Origin: Candidatus Eremiobacter antarcticus
Lineage (GTDB): Bacteria > Vulcanimicrobiota > Vulcanimicrobiia > Eremiobacterales > Eremiobacteraceae
Direction: 5' to 3'
DNA: 64,000 nt
Assembly (NCBI GenBank): GCA_003244105.1
Contig: QHBK01000013.1
Span: forward strand, 18,393 to 82,392
Shown: positions 28,909-37,525 of the stretch, piece by piece
Numbering within the stretch: position 1 is the first letter of the stretch
Layout of the letters: every line of letters begins with the position of its first letter
Notes under the pieces: generated by a model
Seen by the model: only the letters and a program-made list of their open reading frames with translations
The model's database searches: none
What the model was told of the DNA's origin: nothing
Program-made: the position numbers and the translations under genes

Positions 28909-29700
28909 GTGCGCGCTCGCGCGGCCGGCATAGCGGCCGTCCTTGTTCTGTTCTTCTGGAGCGCCGGTGCCGCAGCATCCGGCTCGCTGGCCGGCGTGAC
29001 GCTGGGTCAATCCGTGCTGTCCGTGACCGCGTCGTTGGGTCCGCCCGATCTGGTGCAAAGCACGGATGATGGCCAAGAGTGGCGCTGGTTCGACGCGAGG
29101 GGCATCGACATCGATCTGCTGGCCGACGACGCGCTGTTCGTTCACCAGGTCTTGATCGCTCGACCGCAATCACAGGGCCGTCCTGCCCCGCTCGTGCAGC
29201 CGAAGGAGTGGGCCCTGCTCGCGAGCGCCCGCGGCCACGCCGAGAGAACCCTTGCGGCGGCCGGCGCGAAGCGGGAACCGGAGCCGGAAAGGGCGATCAG
29301 CGCGTGGCGCTTAGGATCGCAACTCCTCGTGCTCGAGTTCTCAGCCGAGGCGGTGGCGAAGATCTTGCTGCTCGACGATGCATCGGCGCGCCGGTTCGGC
29401 TACCTGGGTGCGCACGCGTTAAGCGCGTACCGGGCTCCGCGTCTCGTGCGCCAAGCCGCCGTCGAGTATCCGAAAGGGGCCATCCGCGACCGGGCGCAGG
29501 GCGTCGTCGTCGTGCGCGTCGTGGTCAGCAGCGCAGGCGCGGTGAAGGATGCGCGCATCATCCTGTCATCGGGCAACGCCGACATCGACGCAGCTGAGAC
29601 TCAAAGCATGCGGCAATCGACGTTTAGGCCCGCGCACTGCGACGGTATGCTCTGTGAAGGCGTTTTCTTGGACCGTGAGGATTACTCGCTGGACGGCTGA
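28909..29700 (+). CDS. TonB-family protein with BamE-like N-terminal part
   Basis: A 263-residue exported protein. The signal peptide is RAAGIAAVLVLFFWSAGAAA. Residues about 25-90 (GVTLGQSVLSVTASLGPPD and EWRWFDARGIDIDLL) resemble a BamE/SmpA-like small domain. The last 85 residues match TonB C-terminal domains: VEYPKGAIRDRAQGVVVVRV, SAGAVKDARIILSSGN and the closing AETQSMRQSTFRPA. Unlike true TonB it shows no uncleaved inner membrane anchor and no Pro-rich spacer, so it is probably not an energy transducer. It starts three bases after the helicase stop. Function unknown; related proteins are common in diderms without assigned roles. Confidence 0.72.
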   Translation: MRARAAGIAAVLVLFFWSAGAAASGSLAGVTLGQSVLSVTASLGPPDLVQSTDDGQEWRWFDARGIDIDLLADDALFVHQVLIARPQSQGRPAPLVQPKEWALLASARGHAERTLAAAGAKREPEPERAISAWRLGSQLLVLEFSAEAVAKILLLDDASARRFGYLGAHALSAYRAPRLVRQAAVEYPKGAIRDRAQGVVVVRVVVSSAGAVKDARIILSSGNADIDAAETQSMRQSTFRPAHCDGMLCEGVFLDREDYSLDG

Positions 29701-29711
29701 CCCTCAGGGCA

Positions 29712-31973
29712 TCAAATCGCGTTGATGGCCCGCCAAACCCGCTCCGGGGTCATCGGCGTCTTGTGCGGCACGGCGCCCACCGCATCGCGAATGGCGTTGC
29801 CGATGGCTCCCGCCGGCGTGGTGACAGGCGGCTCGCCGACGCCTTTCATACCGTGCGGGCCTTCGCTGGAAGGCGACTCTACGATGATCGCCTCGATGGC
29901 CGGCGCGTCGACGGCGGTCGGCAACAGATAATCTTTGAGGCCCGTGTTGACGATGCCGGACTCGTCGAACTGCAGCTCTTCCGTCAGGCCATAGCCGAGT
30001 CCCTGAACTGCGCCCCCTTCGATCTGTCCGACGACGCCGGTCGGATTGATCGCGAAGCCGGCATCCTGGGCCGTGACGATCTTGAGAACTTTCACGCAGC
30101 CGGTCTGCGGGTCCACATCGACCTCCGCCGCGCTGGTCGTGAACGATGGAGCCATCCAGGCTGCGAAGTCGTGCGATTGCACAAGCTCCGGATCAAACTC
30201 TGGGTCTTCGATTTCGCGTGCGCCGCCTTCACCGGTAATCGTGCCGCCCGCCGCCTCCGCCAGGTTCGCAAAGGCCACGGCATGATCCGGAAAGCCGCGC
30301 ACCCGCGCGAAGCCGCCGCTCAACTCTATGTCGTCGACGCGCGCTTCCAGTGACTCCTCGGCGCTCGCGAGCAGTTGCCGCCTGACGTCGAGCGCGGCGG
30401 CTTCGACCGCCTGTCCGGCAGAAAAGGTGGCCGTGCTTCCATGCACGCCGCCGTCATACGTGCGGGTTGCTGTATCCGCAAGCGTCAAGCGGACCTGCGA
30501 GGGATCGATGCCCAAGTGATCGGCGACCAGAATCGGCAAGGCGCCCGCGGCCGACCCGGTGCCGATCTCGGGATTGCCCGAGACGACATGCACCGATCCG
30601 TCGGATCGTACTTCCACCTTGGCTTCCGAGCGTCCGCATGATGAGAACCACCACGAGCAGCTAAGACCCCGCCCGCGGTTAGGGGGCAGCTTTTCTCCCC
30701 AACCGATAGCGGCGGCGCTTTTCTGCAGCGTCTCCCGCGCGCTGACCGACGTCAACTTTTGTCCGGTCGGGCTTTCGTCGCCATCCACCCATGCGTTCTT
30801 GAGTCGCAGCTCGAGCGGATCCACGGACAACGCGCGCGCGACTTCGTCGATGTGCAGCTCCTTGCAATATGTCGCCTCAGGACCACCCGGGGCGCGCACC
30901 GGACCGGCGACCTGTTTGTGCGTATAGACGAGCTTGGCTTCCAGATCGAGGGCAGGAATACGGTAGGGGGCTGACGCCAGCATGGTTGCGATGAGCGCCG
31001 TGCCGGATCCGTAGCCGAGGTACGCGCCGGTGTCGAATGCGAACGACGCGCGCATGCCGAGCAGCGTGCCGTCCTGCGCAGCGCCTGTGCGGAAACTCGC
31101 GCGGCCGCCGTGCCGCGGAAAGACGTGCAACCCGTCCTCGTGGCGCGACCAGATCATGCGCACGGTGCGCTCACAGTTGAGCGCGAGCGCCGCCACGAAC
31201 CACTCGACGGCCATCAGTATCTTGCCGCCGAACGCGCCGCCGACGAACTGGTTCACGAAGCGCACGCGCTCTACGTCCAGATCGAAGAACTCAGCCAGCT
31301 CCTCGCGGTTTCCGTACGGCGACTGCGAGCCGCACCATACGGTCAGCCCCCCGTCCGGCTCTTTGCGGGCAGCGGCGGACCGGGGCTCCACATAGCCCGG
31401 GATGCCGTGCGAAAGCTCGAAGCTGGAATCGATGACCACATGCGCGCGCTCGAATGCCTTTTCGACATCGCCGCGGCGGATGCGGTTGCGACCGCAGACG
31501 TTCCCCCGCATGAAGCGCGTCGCCGACTTCTCGTATGCTTTCCACCGCGGGTGCACGAGCTGCGCGCCGTCGCGAAGCGCGTCGTCGATGGTCATGACCG
31601 GCTCGAGCGCTTCATACTTGACGTCTATGGCGGCCGCCGCTGCATGCGCTTGCGCTTCCGTTTCCGCCGCGACGGCAGCGACGGGCTCGCCCTTGTAGCG
31701 CACGTACTCCTGCGGGAACAGGTGCTGATCTTTGATGCTGAAGTCGAACGGCTTGCGCGGCGTATTGCCGCTGAAGACCACTGCCACGACTCCCGGCATA
31801 CCCTGCGCGCGGGCGACGTCGATCGCGCGGATGCGCGCGAAGGGATGCGGGGAACGCAACACGACGCCGCTCGCCGCTCGCTCGAACGCGAGGTCGGCGG
31901 TGTACACGGCCTGACCCGTTGCTTTGGCGGCCGCATCCGCTCTGGTGCGAGCGGTGCCGATGATCGCACTCAT
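29712..31973 (-). CDS. Molybdenum hydroxylase, molybdopterin-binding large subunit
   Basis: A 753-residue large subunit of the xanthine dehydrogenase/aldehyde oxidase family. GTARTRADAAAKATGQAVYTAD opens domain 1, FVGGAFGGK binds the cofactor, PVRAPGGPEA follows, and MKGVGEPPVTTPAGAIGNAI carries the conserved catalytic Glu. The VAYRCSFR loop of CO dehydrogenase is absent, so CO is an unlikely substrate; xanthine, an aldehyde or another heterocycle remain open. It is third in the minus-strand FAD-FeS-Mo order (as in coxMSL), starting five bases after the FeS subunit. Cofactor insertion genes are not present nearby. Confidence 0.93.
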   Translation of the reverse strand: MSAIIGTARTRADAAAKATGQAVYTADLAFERAASGVVLRSPHPFARIRAIDVARAQGMPGVVAVVFSGNTPRKPFDFSIKDQHLFPQEYVRYKGEPVAAVAAETEAQAHAAAAAIDVKYEALEPVMTIDDALRDGAQLVHPRWKAYEKSATRFMRGNVCGRNRIRRGDVEKAFERAHVVIDSSFELSHGIPGYVEPRSAAARKEPDGGLTVWCGSQSPYGNREELAEFFDLDVERVRFVNQFVGGAFGGKILMAVEWFVAALALNCERTVRMIWSRHEDGLHVFPRHGGRASFRTGAAQDGTLLGMRASFAFDTGAYLGYGSGTALIATMLASAPYRIPALDLEAKLVYTHKQVAGPVRAPGGPEATYCKELHIDEVARALSVDPLELRLKNAWVDGDESPTGQKLTSVSARETLQKSAAAIGWGEKLPPNRGRGLSCSWWFSSCGRSEAKVEVRSDGSVHVVSGNPEIGTGSAAGALPILVADHLGIDPSQVRLTLADTATRTYDGGVHGSTATFSAGQAVEAAALDVRRQLLASAEESLEARVDDIELSGGFARVRGFPDHAVAFANLAEAAGGTITGEGGAREIEDPEFDPELVQSHDFAAWMAPSFTTSAAEVDVDPQTGCVKVLKIVTAQDAGFAINPTGVVGQIEGGAVQGLGYGLTEELQFDESGIVNTGLKDYLLPTAVDAPAIEAIIVESPSSEGPHGMKGVGEPPVTTPAGAIGNAIRDAVGAVPHKTPMTPERVWRAINAI

Positions 31974-31978
31974 CGCTT

Positions 31979-32503
31979 CTATGCTCGCGAGCGTGACCGC
32001 GGCGACGGCTCCGGTTGTGTCTGCCTCTCGTGTTGCGCCATCCGAGCGGCGGCGAGCATGACCGATGCGACGATCGACTGGTATCCCGTGCAGCGGCAGA
32101 TGTTCCCGGAAAGCGCGGAACGCACGTCATCTTCCGCCGGGGAAGGATCACTCGCCAACAGCGCCGCGGCGGACATGATCATGCCCGGCGTGCAGTACCC
32201 GCATTGCAGACCGCTGCACTCGATAAATGCCGCCGGCAACGCTTGCGGGCTCCCGTCGGGCGCGCGCATGGCTTCGATAGTGCGGACGTGGCGATGATCG
32301 GCGTCCACTGCGAAATACAAACACGCATTGACGGCCGCGTCCTCCACCAAGACGGTGCATGCCCCGCAGTAGCCGGTGCCGCAGCCCTCTTTGGTTCCGG
32401 TCAGGTGAAGATCATCGCGCAGCACCTGCAGCAGAGAACGCGACGGGTGCACCAACAGCTCGTACGGCGTTCCGTTGACCATAAGATTCACCGGCTGCAT
32501 CAT
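31979..32503 (-). CDS. Molybdenum hydroxylase, 2Fe-2S subunit
   Basis: A 174-residue iron-sulfur subunit of the same hydroxylase. The plant-type 2Fe-2S motif GTKEGCGTGYCGACTVL is in the N-terminal half and the second cluster in LQCGYCTPGMIMSAAAL with GNICRCTGYQSI. These pass electrons from the molybdenum centre to FAD. ATG 32503 overlaps the upstream stop in an ATGA pair, and an adjacent Met codon makes this choice firm; the frame extending upstream is antisense-like sequence. The C-terminus has a charged tail (RQTQPEPSPRSRSRA) beyond the usual end. Confidence 0.94.
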   Translation of the reverse strand: MMQPVNLMVNGTPYELLVHPSRSLLQVLRDDLHLTGTKEGCGTGYCGACTVLVEDAAVNACLYFAVDADHRHVRTIEAMRAPDGSPQALPAAFIECSGLQCGYCTPGMIMSAAALLASDPSPAEDDVRSALSGNICRCTGYQSIVASVMLAAARMAQHERQTQPEPSPRSRSRA

Positions 32504-33369
32504 AGGTTTGATCTCGCCGATGTCGGGGAGGACGACATCGAGAGCAGCGCCCGTTGCGTCAGCACCGACACGAGGTGGCGCCGGTACTCGGCGCCGGCTC
32601 GGTGATCGGTGACGGGTTTTGCGTCGTGGACGGCCGCCACGCGGCCGGCCTCTGTTGCGGTGGCTTCGTCCAACCGCCTGCCACGCAGCCATGCTTCGGC
32701 GCCGGCAGCTCGCAGCGGTGTCTCGCCTGCACCCGCCAACGCGATATGGACGTCGTTCAGCGTATCGCCTTCCAGACGGCAGCGCGCAGCCACGGCCACT
32801 AACGCCATCTCGAAGGCGCGGCGAGTCATGACTTTCTCGTACGCACACCGATGCTCGCCGATCGGGATCTCCACGGCCACGAGCAGTTCGCCGGAGGCCA
32901 AGATGGGAGCGCGCTTTGATAAGAGCTGCTCGATAGCGACGATGCGCGATTGCTCCTGCGATGATGCAACCTCGCAGCGCGCGTCATATGCCAGCAATGC
33001 GGCGCTCAGGTCGGAAGCCGGATCGCCCGAGCAGATGTTGCCGCCGACGGTCGCGACATTGCGCAGCTGCACCGCGCCGAGGCTCTCGGCCGCCCGGACC
33101 AAAAGAGGCGCAAAGGTTCGCGCTTGCTCGTCAGCGGTCAATGCCGCCGCCGTCGCCAGCGCGCCGACGCGCAAGAAGGCCCCGGCTCTTTGGATGCCGC
33201 GCATGTCCGAGATGCGTTTCACGTTGACGAGGGCGATCTTTTCCGCTTCGTCGCCGGGATGGAGCGCAAAGCGCAGCCGCGTTCCGCCTGCGAGCACTCG
33301 CGCGTCCGGGCCGAAGCGGTCGAGCAGCACGAGCGCTTCATCGACGAAATTGGGCTCGAAGTAAAGCAT
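32500..33369 (-). CDS. Molybdenum hydroxylase, FAD-binding subunit
   Basis: A 289-residue FAD subunit (CoxM/XdhB type). It begins MLYFEPNFVDEALVLLDRFG, followed by the FAD loop VLAGGTRLRFALHPGD in place of the more common AGGTDL, and VATVGGNICSGDPASDL, the second FAD-binding motif. The C-terminal CO-dehydrogenase flavoprotein domain includes KVMTRRAFEMALVAVAARC. ATG 33369 fits the family start; upstream in-frame sequence to 33645 overlaps the riboswitch on the other strand and was rejected. It is first in the three-gene unit, and the divergent riboswitch leader starts about 95 bases away. Confidence 0.92.
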   Translation of the reverse strand: MLYFEPNFVDEALVLLDRFGPDARVLAGGTRLRFALHPGDEAEKIALVNVKRISDMRGIQRAGAFLRVGALATAAALTADEQARTFAPLLVRAAESLGAVQLRNVATVGGNICSGDPASDLSAALLAYDARCEVASSQEQSRIVAIEQLLSKRAPILASGELLVAVEIPIGEHRCAYEKVMTRRAFEMALVAVAARCRLEGDTLNDVHIALAGAGETPLRAAGAEAWLRGRRLDEATATEAGRVAAVHDAKPVTDHRAGAEYRRHLVSVLTQRALLSMSSSPTSARSNL

Positions 33370-33461
33370 GGGACAGGCGCGATTCTGGACGGATATGGCC
33401 GCCGACCTTTCGGCGTCACCGCGCGCGGCGCTGAGGAAGGGCGGCCTCGACGCGCGTGCGA

Positions 33462-33620
33462 ACGGGCGACAGGAGCTATCGGGCGCGAGGGAAGCCGGTG
33501 ATGAATCCGGCGCGGTCGCGCCACTGTGACCGGGGAGCCGCCGGGCCGCCACTATCAATCGATGATGGGAAGGCGCCGGCATACAGGCGATGATCCGGAA
33601 GCCAGGAGACCTGCCCGATG
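33462..33620 (+). ncRNA. Cobalamin riboswitch
   Basis: The conserved core is plain: GAGGGAAGCCGGTG, AATCCGGCGCGG, GCGCCACTGTGACCGG and the B12 box AGCCAGGAGACCTGCC at 33600-33615. The flanking GGGCGACAGG (33464-33473) can pair with CCTGCCC at 33610-33616 to close the P1 stem. These match the class I cobalamin riboswitch (adenosylcobalamin-type aptamer). It sits in the 307-base gap before btuC, the first gene of a B12 uptake operon, which is the expected regulon. It is read on the plus strand, away from the divergent hydroxylase genes. Promoter hexamers for this transcript were not clear. Confidence 0.93.
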
Positions 33621-33650
33621 GCGCAGTGCAGCGGCGACGCCGCACTCCAA

Positions 33651-33669
33651 CCTCTTCGCGTCAAAGAGG
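33651..33669 (+). promoter_or_regulatory. Hairpin masking the btuC ribosome binding site
   Basis: CCTCTT at 33651-33656 pairs perfectly with AAGAGG at 33664-33669, loop of seven bases. The right arm contains most of the AGAGGAG Shine-Dalgarno sequence that precedes ATG 33677. This is the layout of an expression platform in which cobalamin binding lets the hairpin form and blocks translation of btuC. No run of T residues follows, so a transcription terminator is unlikely here. The match is exact but short. Confidence 0.68.
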
Positions 33670-33676
33670 AGACTGC

Positions 33677-34750
33677 ATGATAGGCCCGCGCCCCGCGTTT
33701 CAGCCCGCTGACGCACATCCGTCCTCGGCCGCCCCGCTTGACGAGCGCGCTCCGGCCAAGCATCCGATCGCATCACGCTCCGGCAAAGCGACGATCGTGG
33801 CAACGCTGATCCCGGTCGTGGTGTTGTTCGCGCTGTGCGTGGGCAGCAGTCATCTTCAGGTTGGCGCGGTGATCCACTCGCTGGTGCATCCCGGCGAGCG
33901 CGGCATCGCGCAGACGATCGTGTGGCAGTTGCGCATGCCGCGCATCGTGCTGGCGCTGCTCGTCGGAGGCGGATTGGGCGTTGCGGGCGCCGCCCTGCAA
34001 TCACTGTTCCGCAATGCGCTGGTCGACCCGTACATCACCGGCGTTTCCGGTGGCGCCGCGCTGGCTGCGGCCGCGGGTTTCTCGCTCGGCGCGCCTTTCG
34101 TGCTTATACCGGCTGCTGCGTTCGGCGGGGGACTGGCCTGTGCGGCCATCGTCGCGCTCGTGGCCGGCAATGAAGCGGCCAACGGCAACTTACGCATTGT
34201 GTTGGTGGGCGTCGCTCTGTCGGCTCTGTGCAGCGCCGTCGTGACGCTCGTCCTCTTGCACGGCGGCCCCAACGGCGGCCTTTCTCTGCTGGCGTGGCTG
34301 GCCGGCGGCATCAACGGGCGCAGCTGGGCCGACGTGGGTTGGTGCGCTGCGTACCTGGGCGCCGGCGTGGCGGCTCTTTTGACGCAGGTGCACGCGTTGA
34401 ACGCGCTGCGCCTGGGAACCGTGGCGGCAGCCGGCTTCGGCCTGCGAGTGGAACCTGCGCGCTGGAAAATACTCGCCTCAACGGCCACCGTAACGGCTGC
34501 CTGTGTTGCGGTGAGCGGGGTCGTCGGCTTCGTCGGCTTGATGGTGCCCCACGCCGCCCGCAAGCTTGTCGGCGGGGACGCGCGTTGGCTTTTGACCGCA
34601 AGCGCGCTGTGCGGAGCGGTGCTCGTCGTCATCGCAGATACGGCTGCGCGCACGGTGATGGCGCCTGCCGAGGTCCCGCTCGGAGTGCTGCTCGCCTTCG
34701 TCGGCATCCCGTTTTTCTTGTGGCTCACCCGCCGGCCGGTGGCAGTCTAG
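33677..34750 (+). CDS. btuC: Cobalamin ABC transporter permease
   Basis: A 357-residue polytopic inner membrane permease of the FecCD/BtuC family. After a hydrophilic N-terminal stretch it shows about ten hydrophobic segments and the signatures WQLRMPRIVLALLVGGGLGV, GAALQSLFRNALVDPYITG and VGFVGLMVPHAARKLVG. It would pass cobalamin inward with the ATPase next door. ATG 33677 follows AGAGGAG; the open frame extends back to 33590, but that lies in the riboswitch. One base separates its stop from btuD. Siderophore permeases share this family; the riboswitch favours cobalamin. Confidence 0.93.
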   Translation: MIGPRPAFQPADAHPSSAAPLDERAPAKHPIASRSGKATIVATLIPVVVLFALCVGSSHLQVGAVIHSLVHPGERGIAQTIVWQLRMPRIVLALLVGGGLGVAGAALQSLFRNALVDPYITGVSGGAALAAAAGFSLGAPFVLIPAAAFGGGLACAAIVALVAGNEAANGNLRIVLVGVALSALCSAVVTLVLLHGGPNGGLSLLAWLAGGINGRSWADVGWCAAYLGAGVAALLTQVHALNALRLGTVAAAGFGLRVEPARWKILASTATVTAACVAVSGVVGFVGLMVPHAARKLVGGDARWLLTASALCGAVLVVIADTAARTVMAPAEVPLGVLLAFVGIPFFLWLTRRPVAV

Positions 34751-34751
34751 C

Positions 34752-35525
34752 ATGAAGCCCGCCGCCGCTCTCCATCCGGCCGAGGCGTCGCATCCGATCG
34801 CCTTGCGTGGGCAGCGCCTGCGAGTCGCCTACGATGGCCGGCTCGTGTTCCATGAGGTGGACATAGCGATACCCCGCGGCCATCTCGTCGCCCTCATCGG
34901 ACCAAACGGAAGTGGAAAGTCATCTTTGCTGCGCGTGCTGGCCGGCGTGCAAAAGCCCGCCAGCGGCGTGGTGGACGCTTTGAGCCGGGTCGCGCTGATC
35001 GTGCCGGCTGACGCGCCGCCTGGCGACCTGACGCCGACAGACCTGGCGGGCTATGCGTGTTCGGTGAAGCGCAAATGGTGGCAGTGGTCGTTGCCGCCGC
35101 ACGAGCGCCGGCTGATCGAGCGCGCGCTGGGCCGCTGCCGGCTCGAGGATCGAGCGAACGAGCCGGTCTGGCGCTTGAGCGCGGGAGAAGTGCAGCGCGC
35201 CTGGATGGCGGCCGCCTTGGCTTGCTCGGCGGAGACGCTCTTGATCGACGAACCCACGACCCATCTCGATTTGCGCTTTCAGATGGAGATTCTGCGCACG
35301 TTGCGGGAGCTCGCAGGCTGCGGGCTGACGATTGTCATGTCGTTGCACGACCTCACGCTTGCCGCGCGCTTCGCCGATTCGATCGCACTTTTGGCGGGCG
35401 GACAGCTGAGCTGCGGAGCGCCGCAGCACATCCTCACCGAAGACTCCCTTGCCCGCGCGTTTGACGTGAGCGTCACGACGTTTCCGCACCCCGCCCAGGG
35501 CTACACCATATGCGTGCCGTCATGA
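34752..35525 (+). CDS. btuD: Cobalamin ABC transporter ATP-binding protein
   Basis: A 257-residue ATPase of the FecE/BtuD type. Walker A is LIGPNGSGKSS, the signature is WRLSAGEVQRAWMAAAL, Walker B LLIDEPTTHLD, with the switch histidine in SLHDLTLAARF. It powers the BtuC permease at the inner membrane. The signature reads LSAGE rather than LSGGE, a minor variant common in this subgroup. It begins one base after btuC and its stop overlaps the btuB start, so the four btu genes form one coupled unit under the riboswitch. Confidence 0.92.
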   Translation: MKPAAALHPAEASHPIALRGQRLRVAYDGRLVFHEVDIAIPRGHLVALIGPNGSGKSSLLRVLAGVQKPASGVVDALSRVALIVPADAPPGDLTPTDLAGYACSVKRKWWQWSLPPHERRLIERALGRCRLEDRANEPVWRLSAGEVQRAWMAAALACSAETLLIDEPTTHLDLRFQMEILRTLRELAGCGLTIVMSLHDLTLAARFADSIALLAGGQLSCGAPQHILTEDSLARAFDVSVTTFPHPAQGYTICVPS

Positions 35526-37525
35526 AGGCGACGTGCGATGGAGCGGGGACCGGCGTCCGCAACGCGCTCCTGGCATGCATCAGCGTCGCTATCCTCATAG
35601 CTTCGCAGCCTGCCCGCGCAGCCGGTGCTCCCAGCGGGGCGCGGCCGCAGCCGAGCGCAACAGCAACGGCGCAACCGTCGCCTGCACCAACGCCCGCTCC
35701 GAAGGCGACGGTGCTGAAGAAGATCGACTCCATCGTGGTGACGGCGCAACGGCACCCGACCGCACTTTCCGACACGCCGCGCGAGAACTACCTGCTCCTC
35801 GAGGCGGACCTCGAGCGGGTGGGAGCCCGCACGGCTGCGGACGCGTTGCGGTTCATACCGGCAGCGGTCGTGCAGCAGTATGGAGCCGCGGGTTCCCTGC
35901 AAACGGCAGCTCTGCGCGGGGCTAGCTCAGCCCAGACCCTCGTGCTGATCGACGGGCGCCCTGCGAACGAAGCGGACACCGGTCTCTTCGACTTTTCATC
36001 CATCCCCGCGGATTCCGTCCAGCGGCTCGAAATCGTCGAGGGCGGATCCTCGACGCTCTATGGAAGCGCGGCCATCGGTGGCGTCATCAACATCCTCACC
36101 AAGCAGCCCGGCGCCACGACACACGTGGACAGCGGCATGGAGCTCGGATACCGCGGCGCATTCACGCGTCGAATAGCTTTGGATCTCGGACGGCGCAATG
36201 GAGTCGCCGCGCGCGTCGATGGGTCTGCCGTCTCTGCGGACGACGCGTTCGACTATCCGGCGCTTCCCGGTTTGGAGGCCGCAGGCACGAGGAGCAATGA
36301 CGACGCCAAGATCCGGCACGCCGGCCTCACAGTGAGCGGTCCGCTCGGTGCCATGTCGGCGACGGCCGCGTTCGGCGTTGACACAAGCGCTGTCGGATCT
36401 CCAGGCAGCGTCTTCTTCGCAAGCTCCCTCGCTAGACAGCAGCGCGTGTACCAACGATCGGCCCTCGATCTCTCGGCGCCGGCTTGGCGCGGCACCGTGA
36501 GCCTGCAACTGTATGCGGACGGAAAGCGCCTGCATTTCTACGACCCGACGCAGCCGTTTGCGCTCGACACGCTGGCGACCGGCATCACGCGCGGCGCAGG
36601 CATTCGCACGACCCAGGCGCTCGACCGTCGCAATCTGCTGACGGCCGGGTTCGACAGCAGAGCGGACGTCGCGACGTTTTCATCAGCGTTCTCCGGAGCT
36701 CCAGCCGCACCGGCCGCCGTGGTGCGCGATGCGACGGACGCATGGTACGTACAAGACGAGATGCACGCGCCGCAAGCGCCCTTCACCGCGACCCTCGGCT
36801 GGCGCCACGAAAGCATCCAAGGCACCAGCGGCGCGACCGTTCCGTCTGTGGGCCTGCTCGAGCGGCTGGGACCGCACGCGGATGCCCAGGCGAATTACGC
36901 GCGCGCCTTCCACACGCCGTCGTTGGACGACCGCTACTATCCGGGATTTGGCGACCCGTCGCTGCAGCCCGAGTACAGCGCCACGTTCGACGTCGGCTTG
37001 CGCAGTCACCGCGACAACAGGACGGCGTCTTTGACCTACTTCGGCTCGGACACGAACAATCTCATCGTGAACGTGCCGATCGACTCGTTCGGCGATTTAA
37101 AACCGTATAACGTGAATAGGGCCAGAGTCCGCGGCGTGAGCGCCGCTCTCGAGGCGACTGTCGGCGGGGTGTGCGCCAACATAAGCTACAGCGACTACCT
37201 GACGGCTGCCGACCTCACTGCTGGGAAGCCGATGCGCCTTGCGTACCGGCCGACGGCGACAGCGAGCGCCCAGCTGTCGCAACGGCTCGGTGGCCTTGAG
37301 TACGGTCTGACCGGCGCCTTCGTCGGCAAGCGGTTCGCCGACGCCGCCAACACGCGGCTGTTGCCTGCCTATCTTCTCGGCGGCGCGTATGTGCGGGCGG
37401 CCATGCGCACGCTGAGCATAACACTGCGAGCCGAAAATCTCGGCAACAACCATCACGCGGAAGACGTCTTCGGCTATCCGGTCGTCGGCTCGTCGCTTTC
37501 TGTTCGCATCTCAACAGTCCCATGA
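35522..37525 (+). CDS. btuB: TonB-dependent outer membrane receptor, probable cobalamin
   Basis: A 667-residue outer membrane receptor. It has a signal peptide (LLACISVAILIASQPARA), a Pro-rich stretch, a TonB-box-like segment IDSIVVTAQ, and the plug domain with AADALRFIPAAVVQQYGAAGS, TLVLIDGRPANEA and STLYGSAAIGGVINILTK. The barrel follows, with repeated aromatic beta strands, and ends SLSVRISTVP. ATG 35522 overlaps the btuD stop (ATGA); an in-frame ATG at 35510 would add four residues. The riboswitch and the neighbouring permease imply cobalamin as cargo. A diderm envelope follows from this gene. Confidence 0.9.
   Translation: MKATCDGAGTGVRNALLACISVAILIASQPARAAGAPSGARPQPSATATAQPSPAPTPAPKATVLKKIDSIVVTAQRHPTALSDTPRENYLLLEADLERVGARTAADALRFIPAAVVQQYGAAGSLQTAALRGASSAQTLVLIDGRPANEADTGLFDFSSIPADSVQRLEIVEGGSSTLYGSAAIGGVINILTKQPGATTHVDSGMELGYRGAFTRRIALDLGRRNGVAARVDGSAVSADDAFDYPALPGLEAAGTRSNDDAKIRHAGLTVSGPLGAMSATAAFGVDTSAVGSPGSVFFASSLARQQRVYQRSALDLSAPAWRGTVSLQLYADGKRLHFYDPTQPFALDTLATGITRGAGIRTTQALDRRNLLTAGFDSRADVATFSSAFSGAPAAPAAVVRDATDAWYVQDEMHAPQAPFTATLGWRHESIQGTSGATVPSVGLLERLGPHADAQANYARAFHTPSLDDRYYPGFGDPSLQPEYSATFDVGLRSHRDNRTASLTYFGSDTNNLIVNVPIDSFGDLKPYNVNRARVRGVSAALEATVGGVCANISYSDYLTAADLTAGKPMRLAYRPTATASAQLSQRLGGLEYGLTGAFVGKRFADAANTRLLPAYLLGGAYVRAAMRTLSITLRAENLGNNHHAEDVFGYPVVGSSLSVRISTVP

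Noticed and set aside
29712..31973. CO dehydrogenase large subunit (coxL)
   Set aside because: The active-site loop VAYRCSFR of form I CO dehydrogenase is not present.
33370..33645. Possible longer N-terminus of the FAD subunit
   Set aside because: The sequence overlaps the riboswitch on the other strand, and family members start at the Met coded at 33369.
33590..33676. Possible earlier start for btuC
   Set aside because: This part belongs to the riboswitch and its B12 box; the RBS lies just before 33677.
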